The notes under the pieces are model-generated. The model worked only from the letters and a program-made list of their open reading frames with translations. It was not told where the DNA came from and did no database searches. The translations under genes and the position numbers were made by a program. A stretch of 64,000 nt of DNA from Phycicoccus elongatus Lp2. GTDB taxonomy: Bacteria > Actinomycetota > Actinomycetes > Actinomycetales > Dermatophilaceae. The DNA lies in assembly GCF_000367525.1 (NCBI RefSeq), contig NZ_HF570956.1:213008-277007 (forward strand), given 5' to 3'. Shown here in pieces: positions 8,410 to 21,527 of the stretch; within the stretch, counting starts at the first letter, position 1; each line of letters opens with the position of its first letter.

Positions 8410-8660
8410 GCGAGATTACCCAGCGGCCTGCGCTGACACCCCGGGCGGCCAGATCGGCGGCCTGCAGGTCGTCCTTGACGTTGAACCGCACCACCGGCAG
8501 TGTCGCCCACTGCACGCCGCGGCCGTCGCGGTGGCGCTCGGCAAAGGCGCGCGACCGGGTGACTCGTCGAGATCTGCGCGCGCCTCGGCCAGGAGGACCT
8601 GCTGGTGGCGCGCCAGCCGCAGCAGGGTTTCGCCGGCCACGGTCGCCTTCTCCTTACCGT
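8410..8660 (-). pseudogene. Remnant of LysG/ArgP-type regulator beside lysE
   Basis: Two disconnected pieces of a LysR-family LysG/ArgP regulator are readable on the minus strand. Near 8560-8655 comes KATVAGETLLRLAR and QQVLLAEARADLDESPG, the linker after the DNA-binding domain. From about 8540 down to 8410, in another frame, comes FAERHRDGRGVQWATLPVVR followed by FNVKDDLQAADLAARG, a piece from the effector domain. The helix-turn-helix, most of the effector domain and the C-terminus are gone. LysG normally stands divergent to lysE and activates it when basic amino acids accumulate; that arrangement is preserved in position only. Confidence 0.65.
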
Positions 8661-8667
8661 TGGCGAC

Positions 8668-9273
8668 GTGCTCACCGCCCACCTGCTCCCCGGCCTGCTG
8701 ACCGGCTTCGGCCTGATCGTCGCCATCGGCGCCCAGAACGCCTGGGTCCTCCGTCAGGGCCTGGCCCGCGATCACGTCGCAGTGATCGTCACGATCTGTG
8801 CCCTTGCCGACCTGCTCCTCGTCGTCATCGGCACCGCAGGCCTCGGTGCTCTGATCGGCGACCATCCGGCGATCCTGACGGGCATGAAATGGCTCGGCGC
8901 GGCATACCTCGCGTGGTTCGGGATCCGCTCGCTGTGGTCGGCACGTCACGCGGGCGCGCTCGGCAGCGGGCAGTCCCCGAGCCGCTCCCGGGGATCGGTC
9001 ATCACCACCACGCTCGCGCTCACCTTCCTCAACCCGCACGTCTACCTCGACACCGTGCTCATGCTCGGCAACATCGCCAACCAGCACGGGGTCACCGGTC
9101 GCTGGTGGTTTGCCGCCGGTGCCGGGGTCGCGTCGATCGCGTGGTTCACCACGCTCGGGTTCGGCGCGCGCGCTCTCTCGGGACCGCTCTCCCGCCCCCG
9201 GACCTGGCAGGTTCTCGACACCCTCATCGGCTTGGTGATGCTCACCCTGGCCGTTGTGCTGCTGCGCTCCTGA
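8668..9273 (+). CDS. LysE/ArgO family amino-acid exporter
   Basis: A roughly 201-residue LysE-type membrane exporter for basic amino acids with the family block GLLTGFGLIVAIGAQNAWVL, LRQGLARDHV, WFGIRSL and the conserved ALTFLNPHVYLDTV. About six hydrophobic segments are visible. I place the start at the GTG at 8668 because LysE proteins have about eight residues before GLLTG; an ATG at 8605 would add 21 residues that overlap the lysG remnant. No clear ribosome binding site is seen. Loss of the activator and of the usual intergenic region means expression is either constitutive from a new promoter or low. Confidence 0.82.
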   Translation: MLTAHLLPGLLTGFGLIVAIGAQNAWVLRQGLARDHVAVIVTICALADLLLVVIGTAGLGALIGDHPAILTGMKWLGAAYLAWFGIRSLWSARHAGALGSGQSPSRSRGSVITTTLALTFLNPHVYLDTVLMLGNIANQHGVTGRWWFAAGAGVASIAWFTTLGFGARALSGPLSRPRTWQVLDTLIGLVMLTLAVVLLRS

Positions 9274-9309
9274 CCAGGACTGTCGGTGGGTGGTGCCAGA
9301 GTCGGGGGC

Positions 9310-10497
9310 ATGGAGATTCCGATCGTCGCGGTCCTCACCGCCTGCGCGGGGCTCGTCGGCTTTCTCATCGCGCGGGTGGGGTATGCCGCGCGCCTCGCCG
9401 CCGCGACCACCGAGGCAGCACTGCTGCGGGAGCGGGTCGATGACCTGGAGGCCGCGTTGGCGCAGGACCAGGAGGCCGCCGCCCTGCTGGCACCGCTGCG
9501 CGACACGTTGGGGCGGGTGGAGGCCCAAGTGAGCGGGCTGGAGCGGGAGCGGGCGGAGCAGTTCGGGTCGATCCACCAGGCACTGCGGCGGGTCGAGAGC
9601 GGCACGGGCGAGTTGTCGCGGACCACGGCCAATCTGGTCGGGTCGCTGCGCTCCTCGACCGTGCGCGGAGCGTGGGGTGAGGTGCAGTTGCGCAGGGTGC
9701 TCGAGTTGGCCGGCATGCTCGCGCGCTGCGACTTCGAGGAGCAGGTGAGCACGACCACCATCCACGGGGCGGTGGTGCGCCCCGACGTCGTGGTCCGACT
9801 TCCCGGCCACCGCCAACTCGTGGTCGACGCGAAGGCACCGATGATGGCCTTCCTCGACGCCCAGGCGGACGGGCTCGACGAGGAGGCTCGCGACGACCTG
9901 CTCGCCGATCACGCGCGGGCGCTCCGGGCCCACGTGGCCGGGCTGGCGCGCAAGGAGTACTGGTCGGCCTTCGAGGCCACCCCCGAGCTCGTCGTGTGTT
10001 TCGTGCCGAGCGATGCCGTGCTCGCCGCGGCCCTGGCCCGCGATCCGGCCCTCCACGAATGGGCCCTCGACAGCAAAGTCGCCCTCGTGGGACCGGCCAC
10101 CCTCCTGGCGCTCCTGCGGACAGCCGCACTGGCCTGGCAACAGGATGCCGTGACGGCCAGTGCTGCCGAGGTGTCGCGGCTGGGACGCGACCTCTACGCC
10201 CGGCTCTCCACCCTCGGCGAGCACACCGCCAGGCTCGGCCGGTCGCTCACGAGCAGCGTCGAGGCGTACAACGCCTTCGTCGGGACGATGGAATCACGGG
10301 TCCTGGTCTCGGCCCGACGGATGAACGACCTCGGCATCGTGTCGACCCGGCTGCCCGACACGGCCCCACTGGACGCCACACCCCGCGTGCTCACCGCGGC
10401 CGAGCTGATCGACGCCGCCGTCGCCCAGGACGCACGACCCGAGTTGGACCTCGGACTGACGCCGGACTCGGGGAGTGCGGCTCAGGAAGTCGGCTGA
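9310..10497 (+). CDS. rmuC: DNA recombination protein RmuC
   Basis: A 395-residue protein with an N-terminal hydrophobic anchor (residues 1-25), a coiled coil (about 30-105) and the RmuC nuclease-like core with STVRGAWGEVQLRRVLELAG and VVVDAKAPMMAFLDA. RmuC limits inversions at short inverted repeats and has a restriction-endonuclease-like fold. An upstream in-frame ATG at 9286 is possible, but 9310 follows a GGGGG run and gives a usual N-terminal anchor. Its 3' end overlaps the convergent FMN reductase gene by 16 bp. Confidence 0.88.
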   Translation: MEIPIVAVLTACAGLVGFLIARVGYAARLAAATTEAALLRERVDDLEAALAQDQEAAALLAPLRDTLGRVEAQVSGLERERAEQFGSIHQALRRVESGTGELSRTTANLVGSLRSSTVRGAWGEVQLRRVLELAGMLARCDFEEQVSTTTIHGAVVRPDVVVRLPGHRQLVVDAKAPMMAFLDAQADGLDEEARDDLLADHARALRAHVAGLARKEYWSAFEATPELVVCFVPSDAVLAAALARDPALHEWALDSKVALVGPATLLALLRTAALAWQQDAVTASAAEVSRLGRDLYARLSTLGEHTARLGRSLTSSVEAYNAFVGTMESRVLVSARRMNDLGIVSTRLPDTAPLDATPRVLTAAELIDAAVAQDARPELDLGLTPDSGSAAQEVG

Positions 10498-11048
10498 CGC
10501 AGCGGGGCCAGGACCTCGGTCATCTGGACCACCTGGTCCAGGACGGTGGTCAGTTCCTTGACTCGCCTCTGGTCCGGAGTGAAGACCCCGTCGGTCCAGT
10601 CGTGGAAGGACGACAGGGACACCTGGGCGCGCACGACAACGCCGCGCGCATTGGCGATGATCTGGCGCCAGTGCTCGGTCGCTCGCACGCCACAGTCCGC
10701 CCCGTATCCCACGATGCCGAAGGCCTTGTGGTTCCACTCCGGGTAGAGCACGTCAAAGGCATTCTTCAAGGCGGCGGGCACGCCGTGGTTGTACTCGGGC
10801 GACACCCAGATGAAGCCGTCGAAGCGGTCGACCGCCTCGCTCCAGGCGCGCGTCTCGGCGCGTTCGTAGTGACGGTTGGCCGCTCCCGGGACGGTCTCCT
10901 CTTCGAGAAGAACGAGCCCGAAGGGCTTGAGGTCGAGAAGTTCGAAGTCGGCATCCGAGCGCTTGGCGGCGTGCTCGTGCACCCATTCGGCGACGGACAG
11001 GCCGACCCGGCCCGGGCGCGTGCTGCCGACGACGACGGCGATCTTCAT
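10482..11048 (-). CDS. NADPH-dependent FMN reductase family protein
   Basis: A 188-residue flavodoxin-fold protein of the FMN_red family. The phosphate-binding loop GSTRPGRVG is at residues 8-16 and the family signature SPEYNHGVPAALKNAFD lies near residue 85. Members reduce FMN or quinones with NAD(P)H and protect against electrophiles and chromate or azo compounds. It is monocistronic, ends in a 16-bp overlap with rmuC and has 87 bp to ispH upstream. The exact acceptor is unknown. Confidence 0.88.
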   Translation of the reverse strand: MKIAVVVGSTRPGRVGLSVAEWVHEHAAKRSDADFELLDLKPFGLVLLEEETVPGAANRHYERAETRAWSEAVDRFDGFIWVSPEYNHGVPAALKNAFDVLYPEWNHKAFGIVGYGADCGVRATEHWRQIIANARGVVVRAQVSLSSFHDWTDGVFTPDQRRVKELTTVLDQVVQMTEVLAPLRQPTS

Positions 11049-11135
11049 ATGGGGTCCTTCGGGATGGGGGCAGGGGCGCAGGCGATGGGGTCAGGAGTCG
11101 GGATCGACCAGGTCAGGGAAAGGCGATCGACCGGG

Positions 11136-12152
11136 TCAGTGCAGCGACCCTGAATCGGCGAGCGAGGCGGCGTCGTGGATCATCTTGTCGCTCATCCCGG
11201 CAGCCTTGAGATCACGACGGATCTCGTTGGGCAGCGCGAACATCAGCGACTCCTCGGCGGCAACGACCGGCCGGACGTCACCGAAGCCACGGTCGGAGAG
11301 GAACTCCAGAACCTCGCGCACGAGGATCTCCGGCACCGAGGCCCCCGACGTCACACCAACGGTGCTCACGCCATCGAGCCAACCCTCGTCGATCTCGGCG
11401 GCATAGTCGACCAAGTGCCCGGCCCGCGACCCGTGCTCGAGGGCGACCTCGACCAGACGCACGGAATTGGAGGAGTTGCGCGAGCCGACGACGATCATCA
11501 GGTCGCACTCCCGGGCCATCTGCTTGACGGCCAGTTGACGGTTCTGGGTGGCGTAGCAGATGTCGTCGGACGGCGGATCCTGGAGCGAGGGGAACTTCTC
11601 CCGAAGCAACCGCACGGTCTCCATCGTCTCGTCGACCGACAGGGTGGTCTGGGACAGCCAGACGACCTTCTCCGGGTCGCGGACCCCGACATTGGCGACA
11701 TCGGCCGGTCCGTCGACGATCGTGATGTGGTCGGGCGCCTCACCGGAGGTGCCGACGACCTCCTCGTGGCCCTCGTGACCGATGAGCAGGATGTCGTAGT
11801 CGGCATCGGCGAAGCGGACGGCCTCGCGATGCACCTTGGTCACCAGGGGGCAGGTGGCGTCGACCGTCTTCAGCGAACGGGCGGCTGCCTCCTCGTGGAC
11901 GATGGGCGCCACGCCATGCGCGGAGAAGATGACGGTGGCACCCTCGGGCACCTCGTCGGTCTCGTCGACGAAGATCGCGCCACGCTTCTCCAGGGTCGTG
12001 ACGACGTGCTTGTTGTGGACGATCTCCTTGCGGACGTAGACCGGCGGACCATAGAGCTCCAAGGCCTTCTCGACCGTGACGACCGCCCGGTCGACGCCGG
12101 CGCAGTACCCACGTGGGGCCGCCAGCAGGACGCGTCTGGTGTTCTCAGCCAT
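11136..12152 (-). CDS. ispH: 4-hydroxy-3-methylbut-2-enyl diphosphate reductase
   Basis: A 338-residue IspH (LytB), last enzyme of the MEP isoprenoid pathway, which reduces HMBPP to IPP and DMAPP with an iron-sulfur cluster. The three cluster cysteines are visible in [24 protein letters not shown] and [10 protein letters not shown]; the substrate-binding [20 protein letters not shown] and TSGASVPE blocks are intact. Length is normal for actinobacteria. It stands alone on the minus strand, divergent from aqpZ. Confidence 0.95.
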   Translation of the reverse strand: MAENTRRVLLAAPRGYCAGVDRAVVTVEKALELYGPPVYVRKEIVHNKHVVTTLEKRGAIFVDETDEVPEGATVIFSAHGVAPIVHEEAAARSLKTVDATCPLVTKVHREAVRFADADYDILLIGHEGHEEVVGTSGEAPDHITIVDGPADVANVGVRDPEKVVWLSQTTLSVDETMETVRLLREKFPSLQDPPSDDICYATQNRQLAVKQMARECDLMIVVGSRNSSNSVRLVEVALEHGSRAGHLVDYAAEIDEGWLDGVSTVGVTSGASVPEILVREVLEFLSDRGFGDVRPVVAAEESLMFALPNEIRRDLKAAGMSDKMIHDAASLADSGSLH

Positions 12153-12213
12153 TGCTCAATCCTACGTGTGGCGCGCCCCGCCATTTCCCGTCACACCCGT
12201 CACACTGGGCGCC

Positions 12214-13011
12214 ATGGAGACACCTACCCTCGCCCAACGCCTCGGCGCCGAGTTCCTCGGCACCTTCTGGCTCGTCTTCGGCGGCTGCGGCTCGGCCATG
12301 TTCGCCGCGGGCTTCGTCGCGCCCAACGTCGTCGCCGGCCAGAGCATCCACCTCGGCATCGGCTTCGTCGGCGTGGCCCTCGCCTTCGGTCTCACCGTCC
12401 TGACGATGGCGTATGCCGTCGGCCACATCTCGGGGGCTCATTTCAACCCCGCGGTGACGATCGGCCTGACGGTGGCGAAGCGCTTCGAGTGGAAGGACGT
12501 GCCCGGCTACGTCATCACCCAGGTGATCGCGGGTCTGGCAGCCGGCGCTGCCCTCTACGGCATCGCCCGCGGCAAGGCGGGCTTCGACCCGGTGGGCAAC
12601 ATGGCCGCCAACGGCTACGGCGAGCACTCCCCCGGCGGCTACTCGCTGATGGCCGTGCTCTGCGCCGAGGCTCTCCTCACCGCGTTCTTCCTCTACATCA
12701 TCCTGGGCGCCACGCACGATCGGGCGCCCTCCGGCTTCGCGCCGCTCGCGATCGGCCTGGGCCTGACCCTGATCCACCTGATCGCCATCCCGATCAGCAA
12801 CACCTCGGTCAACCCGGCCCGCTCGACCGCCGTCGCGTTCTTCAATGGCAACGGTGCCCCCGGCCAGTTGTGGCTCTTCTGGCTCGCCCCGATCATCGGT
12901 GCCGCGATCGCTGGCGCAACCTTCCACCTGGTGACCGGCGTCGACCGTCGCGACCGCGACATCTCGGGCTCGATCTCCGAGCGCGACGCGGCCGACCACA
13001 GCAACGCCTGA
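12214..13011 (+). CDS. aqpZ: Aquaporin Z-type water channel
   Basis: A 265-residue MIP-family channel with two NPA boxes, [13 protein letters not shown] and [13 protein letters not shown], six hydrophobic segments and [17 protein letters not shown] as first helix. These residues fit a water-selective aquaporin (AqpZ) rather than a glycerol facilitator. The ATG at 12214 is chosen because the family begins a few residues before AEFLGT. It is followed by an intergenic palindromic repeat. Confidence 0.92.
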   Translation: METPTLAQRLGAEFLGTFWLVFGGCGSAMFAAGFVAPNVVAGQSIHLGIGFVGVALAFGLTVLTMAYAVGHISGAHFNPAVTIGLTVAKRFEWKDVPGYVITQVIAGLAAGAALYGIARGKAGFDPVGNMAANGYGEHSPGGYSLMAVLCAEALLTAFFLYIILGATHDRAPSGFAPLAIGLGLTLIHLIAIPISNTSVNPARSTAVAFFNGNGAPGQLWLFWLAPIIGAAIAGATFHLVTGVDRRDRDISGSISERDAADHSNA

Positions 13012-13015
13012 CGGT

Positions 13016-13097
13016 CAACTTCTGCGATACGCGGACATCGTCTGGTCGACCGGAAATCGCCGCACGCAAACCAACCGTCCGCGTCACGCAGAAGTTG
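13016..13097. repeat. REPIN-like inverted repeat, copy A
   Basis: Two 21-bp arms (13016-13036 and 13077-13097) are reverse complements with two mismatches; both contain CAACTTCTGCG and a GTCCGCGT-type inner part, separated by 40 bp. The arm core CTTCTGCGTNACGC is shared with the element at 26590-26679, so this is a dispersed family. It starts 5 bp after the aqpZ stop and could end its transcript. Confidence 0.75.
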
Positions 13098-13124
13098 TCG
13101 GGGGCGGATGAGAGGCTGTGCCGC

Positions 13125-15506
<2,382 letters not shown>

Positions 15507-15515
15507 CATGAGCGC

Positions 15516-16748
15516 GTGACCCCGCTGCCCGAGCGCGCTGCCGACACCTCGGCCGAGCAGCCGTGGCCGGTGCGGCTGTTGTCGGCCAAGATCGGCGAGT
15601 ATGTCGACAAGATGTCGACCTGTTGGATCGAGGGGCAGGTCGTCCAGCTCAACCGCCGACCGGGCGCGGGCACGGCATACCTCACCCTGCGGGACACCGA
15701 CGTCGACATGTCCTTCTCGGTGTCGGTGCGCACGACCACCCTCGACGCGATGCCGCCGCTCTCCCCCGGCGCCCGGGTCGTCACCCAGGTCAAACCGGTG
15801 TTCTGGGAGCGCAGCGGCAGCCTGCAGCTCGATGCCCGGCAGATCCGCCCGGTCGGTGTCGGTGACCTCCTCGCCCGCCTCGACCAACTGGGTCGGACTC
15901 TCGCCGCCGAGGGCCTCTTCGATCGCGACCGCAAACGGGCGCTGCCCTTCCTTCCGCGACGGATCGGCGTGGTCACCGGGAGAGCGGGCGCCGCCGAGAA
16001 TGACGTCGTCGAGAACGCCCGCCGACGGTGGCCCGCTGTTGTCTTCGAGATTCGCCAGGTCGCCGTCCAAGGACCGACCGCGGTCACCGAGGTGATGGCG
16101 GCGCTCGCCGAGCTCGATCGCCTCGCCGAGGTCGACGTCATCGTCATCGCGCGCGGTGGCGGGAGCCTCGAGGACCTCCTGCCCTTCAGCAACGAGGCCC
16201 TCCTGCGCGCCGTCGCCGCCGCCACCACCCCGGTGGTGTCCGCGATCGGCCACGACATCGACCGCCCCCTGCTCGACCTGGTCGCCGACCGCCGCGCGTC
16301 CACCCCGACCGACGCCGCGGCTCTCGTCGTCCCCGACGCGCAGGCCGAGTATGCCGCGGTGCTGGCCGCCAAGGACCGACTGCGTCGCACGCTGGGGGCA
16401 CGGCTGCAACGCGAGCGCGAGCGCCTCGTCCAACTCAGGACGCGGCCGGTGCTCGCCGACCCTGCGGCCTACGTGCGCGGACAACGAGAGGTCGTGGGCG
16501 CCCTGCGGCAGCGGGCCCACCGGCGCCTCGAGGCCCGCGTGCACCGCGAACACGACGCGATCGCCGGGCTCTGTCGCCATGGCCGGGCCCTGTCCCCCCT
16601 CGCCACACTCGATCGGGGCTATGCGCTCGTCCAGCAGGTCGACGGCACGATCGTGCGTGACCCCGAGCAACTCGACGGCGGTGAACTCCTGCGCGTGAGC
16701 GTGGCCCACGGCGACTTCGGGGTTCGCACCGTCGGGGGTGCGTCATAG
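15516..16748 (+). CDS. xseA: Exodeoxyribonuclease VII large subunit
   Basis: A 410-residue XseA. The N-terminal OB-fold (about residues 20-115, including WIEGQVVQLNRR) is followed by the catalytic domain with GVVTGRAGAAENDVVENA, DVIVIARGGGSLEDLLPFSN and PVVSAIGHDIDRPLLDLVAD, then coiled-coil helices that hold XseB. The enzyme degrades single-stranded DNA from both ends in repair. It begins at a GTG and is followed at once by xseB. Confidence 0.95.
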   Translation: MTPLPERAADTSAEQPWPVRLLSAKIGEYVDKMSTCWIEGQVVQLNRRPGAGTAYLTLRDTDVDMSFSVSVRTTTLDAMPPLSPGARVVTQVKPVFWERSGSLQLDARQIRPVGVGDLLARLDQLGRTLAAEGLFDRDRKRALPFLPRRIGVVTGRAGAAENDVVENARRRWPAVVFEIRQVAVQGPTAVTEVMAALAELDRLAEVDVIVIARGGGSLEDLLPFSNEALLRAVAAATTPVVSAIGHDIDRPLLDLVADRRASTPTDAAALVVPDAQAEYAAVLAAKDRLRRTLGARLQRERERLVQLRTRPVLADPAAYVRGQREVVGALRQRAHRRLEARVHREHDAIAGLCRHGRALSPLATLDRGYALVQQVDGTIVRDPEQLDGGELLRVSVAHGDFGVRTVGGAS

Positions 16749-16758
16749 GGTGGTCGAC

Positions 16759-16986
16759 GTGGCCAAGGACAAGAGCGCACCCCCGGCGGAGGTCGAGGAC
16801 CCCAATGCCGATGTCGCCGACCTCTCCTATGAAGCGGCGCGTGACGAGTTGACCTCGATCGTCGCCACCCTGGAGTCCGGCCAGGTCGGTCTGGAGGAGT
16901 CGATGACCCTCTGGGCACGTGGCGAGGTGCTCGCCGCCCACTGCGAGGGCTGGCTCGACGCGGCCGAGGCCAAGCTCAAGGCGTGA
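16759..16986 (+). CDS. xseB: Exodeoxyribonuclease VII small subunit
   Basis: A 75-residue XseB with the family core LSYEAARDELTSIVATLESG and LEESMTLWARGEVLAAHC. Several XseB copies wrap the XseA coiled coil and are needed for activity. I choose the GTG at 16759 because AGGGTGG lies just upstream at good spacing; GTG 16750 is an alternative. The gene begins 10 bp after xseA and overlaps the convergent DUF4245 gene by 11 bp. Confidence 0.92.
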   Translation: MAKDKSAPPAEVEDPNADVADLSYEAARDELTSIVATLESGQVGLEESMTLWARGEVLAAHCEGWLDAAEAKLKA

Positions 16987-17557
16987 CGACGGTGAGGTGC
17001 TCGATGAGCACCTCCAACTCCTCGAAGGTGCCCGTGCCGGTGACCAGGGTGGTCAGTTCGCCGGTCGTCTCGGGCGTGTGCACCAGGGAGTTCTGCACCT
17101 TGGAGGGTCGCTCGTACTTCGCCCACGTGCGGCCCGCCACGTCGACGGTGCCCTTGGCGACGGCCCGGTTGATCTCGGTCTCGATCCACAGCGAGGTCGC
17201 GTCCTTGGTCTGCTCGACCGACACGTAGTTGCCTGACGGCGCCTGGTAGCCCGCGAGCCAGGTCATCGCCCCGTCCCCCGTGCGCACGTAGCGCGCGCTG
17301 GTGGGCTGCCAGCCGGTGGGGAGCCCGGCAGCGATCGAGATGGGCCAGCCGCTCTGGGTGGCCACCTCGGCCGCTCGCGCGGGGATGTCGACCGGCGGGC
17401 CCGACAGGGAGTTGACCCGGGGCACCATGAAGATGATCACGGCCATGAAGCCGAGGATCACGATCAGCGAGCGCACCAGGTTGGAGGCCGATCCCATCGA
17501 GTATCGGCTGCGCGGCGCCGTCGGTGGCGTCGACTCAGTGGTCTGCGGGGTGCTCAC
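16976..17557 (-). CDS. DUF4245 membrane-anchored protein
   Basis: A 193-residue protein with a cytoplasmic proline/threonine-rich N-terminus, one transmembrane segment (about residues 29-47, LVRSLIVILGFMAVIIFMVP) and an extracytoplasmic DUF4245 domain (PTGWQPTSARY, WLAGYQAPSGNYVSVEQT, TWAKYERPSKVQNSLV). The family is actinobacterial and of unknown function; in other genomes it also lies next to xseAB and fumarase genes. The GTG at 17557 is used since it gives a normal short N-terminus before the anchor. Confidence 0.8.
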   Translation of the reverse strand: MSTPQTTESTPPTAPRSRYSMGSASNLVRSLIVILGFMAVIIFMVPRVNSLSGPPVDIPARAAEVATQSGWPISIAAGLPTGWQPTSARYVRTGDGAMTWLAGYQAPSGNYVSVEQTKDATSLWIETEINRAVAKGTVDVAGRTWAKYERPSKVQNSLVHTPETTGELTTLVTGTGTFEELEVLIEHLTVVTP

Positions 17558-17659
17558 TCCCCCATCGTCGCCGACAATGGCGCTGGTCACCCAATCGGCC
17601 CCCGACCACCCACCACTAGAGTCGGGAGTGCCAGCGGTGCAACCTCGGAGGCGAAACAG

Positions 17660-18601
17660 ATGGACACGCGTGTGCTCGTGGTCGGTGAGGTGCTCATCGA
17701 CGTGGTCCGGACCGCGGACGGATCGGTGACCGAGCACGTGGGTGGTTCCCCCGCCAATGTGGCGACCGGGCTTGCGCGCCTGGGGCATCCCACCGACTTC
17801 GCGACGACCGTCGGCACGGACGACCACGGCAACGCCTGCCTGGATCATATGCAGACCCGCGGCGTGGTCACCCTCCCGTCGAGCCGAACGGCCGAGCCGA
17901 CGTCGGTCGCCGACGCCACCATCGACGACAGCGGCGCCGCGACCTACCGCTTCGACCTCCACTGGAACCTGGCGCCCGTGCCGATCCGCAGCGACGTCGG
18001 CCACGTGCACACCGGCTCGATCGCAGCGACCCAGGCACCCGGAGCCGCGCGGGTCCTCACCACGCTGCGGGAGGCGCGCGATCGCGCCACCATCTCCTAC
18101 GACCCCAACGCCCGTCCCTCGATCATGGGCGAGCCGGAGTCGGTCAAACCCGTCATGGAGGGGATCATCGCGCTCTCCGATGTCGTCAAGGCGAGCGAGG
18201 ACGACATCGCGTGGCTCTACCCCGGCCGCCGGCTCGACGACGTGCTCGACGACTGGCATGCACTCGGCGCCGCCTTGGTGCTCGTGACCCTGGGACCCGA
18301 GGGCGTTGCCTTCCGCGTGCCCGCCACCGGCGAGGTGATCAGGTATGCCGCGCAGGTCACCGACAACGCCGCCGTTGTCGACACGGTCGGTGCTGGTGAC
18401 TCGTTCATGGCCGGCCTGGTCTCGGGACTGCTCGACGCCGGCCTGCTCGGTTCACCCGACACACGCGAGGCACTGGCTGCCGCCGGCGTGGACCAGGTCA
18501 CTGACGCCGTGGACCGCGCCCTGGCCACCAGCGGCGTCACGGTCACCAGGGCCGGGGCCTACTCCCCGACCCGCGAGGAACTGCACACCGAAAGAGGTTG
18601 A
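17660..18601 (+). CDS. PfkB-family carbohydrate kinase (fructokinase-like)
   Basis: A 313-residue ribokinase-fold kinase. The N-terminal signature [15 protein letters not shown] and the C-terminal [18 protein letters not shown] with the catalytic Asp in GAGD are intact; [12 protein letters not shown] is the ATP-site strand. Sequence style ([17 protein letters not shown]) is closest to fructokinases, but the sugar cannot be fixed from motifs. It precedes fumarase with only 5 bp between its stop and that gene's ATG. Confidence 0.88.
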   Translation: MDTRVLVVGEVLIDVVRTADGSVTEHVGGSPANVATGLARLGHPTDFATTVGTDDHGNACLDHMQTRGVVTLPSSRTAEPTSVADATIDDSGAATYRFDLHWNLAPVPIRSDVGHVHTGSIAATQAPGAARVLTTLREARDRATISYDPNARPSIMGEPESVKPVMEGIIALSDVVKASEDDIAWLYPGRRLDDVLDDWHALGAALVLVTLGPEGVAFRVPATGEVIRYAAQVTDNAAVVDTVGAGDSFMAGLVSGLLDAGLLGSPDTREALAAAGVDQVTDAVDRALATSGVTVTRAGAYSPTREELHTERG

Positions 18602-18606
18602 GCTCG

Positions 18607-20333
<1,727 letters not shown>

Positions 20334-20337
<4 letters not shown>

Positions 20338-20837
20338 CGACGATGACCCCCTTTGACGACCTGCTCGCGGCCAACCGCGAGTACGCAGCGACCAACGACA
20401 TCCTCGGGTTCGACGGCATTGCCCACGCCGGCGTCGCGGTCGTGACCTGCATGGACAGCCGGATCGACCCCTTGGGGATGCTCGGCCTCAAGCCGGGCGA
20501 CGCCAAGATCTTCCGCAACCCCGGGGGGCGCGTCACCGGCAATGCGCTCGAGGCGCTCGTCCTGGCCGTGCACCTGCTCAACGTCGACCGGATCCTCATC
20601 GTCCCGCACACCCGGTGTGCCATGGCGTCGAGCACTGAGCAGGAGCTCCGCGACCGGATCTCGGCCTCGGCCGGCACCAGCGCGGCGTGGCAGGGCTTCC
20701 ACGTCGTGCGGGACCAGCACCAAGCCCTGCGTCAGGACGTCGCCGCGGTCCGGTCACACCCCCTCATCAGCGGTCGCGCCGACGTCGGGGGCTTCGTCTA
20801 CGACGTCGACACCGGCCTGCTCGCCACGATCGACTGA
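20334..20837 (+). CDS. Beta-carbonic anhydrase, first copy
   Basis: A 167-residue beta-carbonic anhydrase with zinc ligands in [11 protein letters not shown] (Cys and Asp) and IVPHTRCAM (His and Cys). It interconverts CO2 and bicarbonate. The short type resembles Mycobacterium Rv1284. It overlaps the fumarase stop by 4 bp and is followed 8 bp later by a second, more distant beta-carbonic anhydrase. Confidence 0.9.
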
Positions 20838-20845
20838 CGCCGCAC

Positions 20846-21517
20846 GTGGGGGTGGACCGCCAACGGCCGCAACCCGGCACGCGACCGACGACACCGGGGC
20901 AGGCCTGGGCCGTCCTGCGCGCAGGCAACGCTCGCTTCATGGCCGATGCGCGGGACCGTCCCCACCGGGACACCACGATCCGTCAGCGGCTGGCGCACAA
21001 GCAGAGCCCCTTCGCGGTGCTCTTCGGATGCGCGGACAGTCGTGTCGGCGCCGAGATCATCTTCGACCAGGGTCTGGGTGATCTCTTCGTCGCGCGGACA
21101 GCCGGGCACGTCGTCGATGTCAGCGTCCTCGGGTCGATCGAGTTCGGGATCGCCGAGCTGGGCATCCCGCTCGTCGTCGTCCTCGGTCACGACTCCTGCG
21201 GGGCGGTCGGGGCGACCATGGCAGCCGCCCGCTCGGGGGTGATGCCGCCGGGCTTCCTGCGCGACATCGTCGAACGCGTCACGCCCTCCCTCGTCGCCGC
21301 CCGGCGCCGCCACCCCGATCCCACGGTCGACGAGGTGGAACACGAGCACATCGGGCAGACCGTCGGCCTGCTCGCCGAACGCTCGGTGCTCATCAGTCGC
21401 CGTATCGCGCAGGGCCGGCTCGCGATCGTGGGCGTGCAGTATGCGCTCACCGAGGGCGAAGCCCGCCTCACCCATGTCGTCGGCGACGTGGGCCAGACAC
21501 CACTCGACGACCGATGA
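20846..21517 (+). CDS. Beta-carbonic anhydrase, second copy
   Basis: A 223-residue beta-carbonic anhydrase with the ligands in LFGCADSRVGAEI and VLGHDSCGAVGA, and the FDQGLGDLFVARTAG segment of the larger plant-like subgroup. Overall it is clearly diverged from the gene just upstream, so this is not a recent tandem duplication. The GTG at 20846 is chosen; GTG 20852 would be two codons shorter. The product should be cytoplasmic, as no signal peptide is seen. Confidence 0.88.
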   Translation: MGVDRQRPQPGTRPTTPGQAWAVLRAGNARFMADARDRPHRDTTIRQRLAHKQSPFAVLFGCADSRVGAEIIFDQGLGDLFVARTAGHVVDVSVLGSIEFGIAELGIPLVVVLGHDSCGAVGATMAAARSGVMPPGFLRDIVERVTPSLVAARRRHPDPTVDEVEHEHIGQTVGLLAERSVLISRRIAQGRLAIVGVQYALTEGEARLTHVVGDVGQTPLDDR

Positions 21518-21527
21518 CGGGCCTGCG

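Noticed and set aside
8416..10224. Long minus-strand frame opposite lysE and rmuC
   Set aside because: Only its last part shows LysG-like residues; the rest is antisense of genuine lysE and rmuC.
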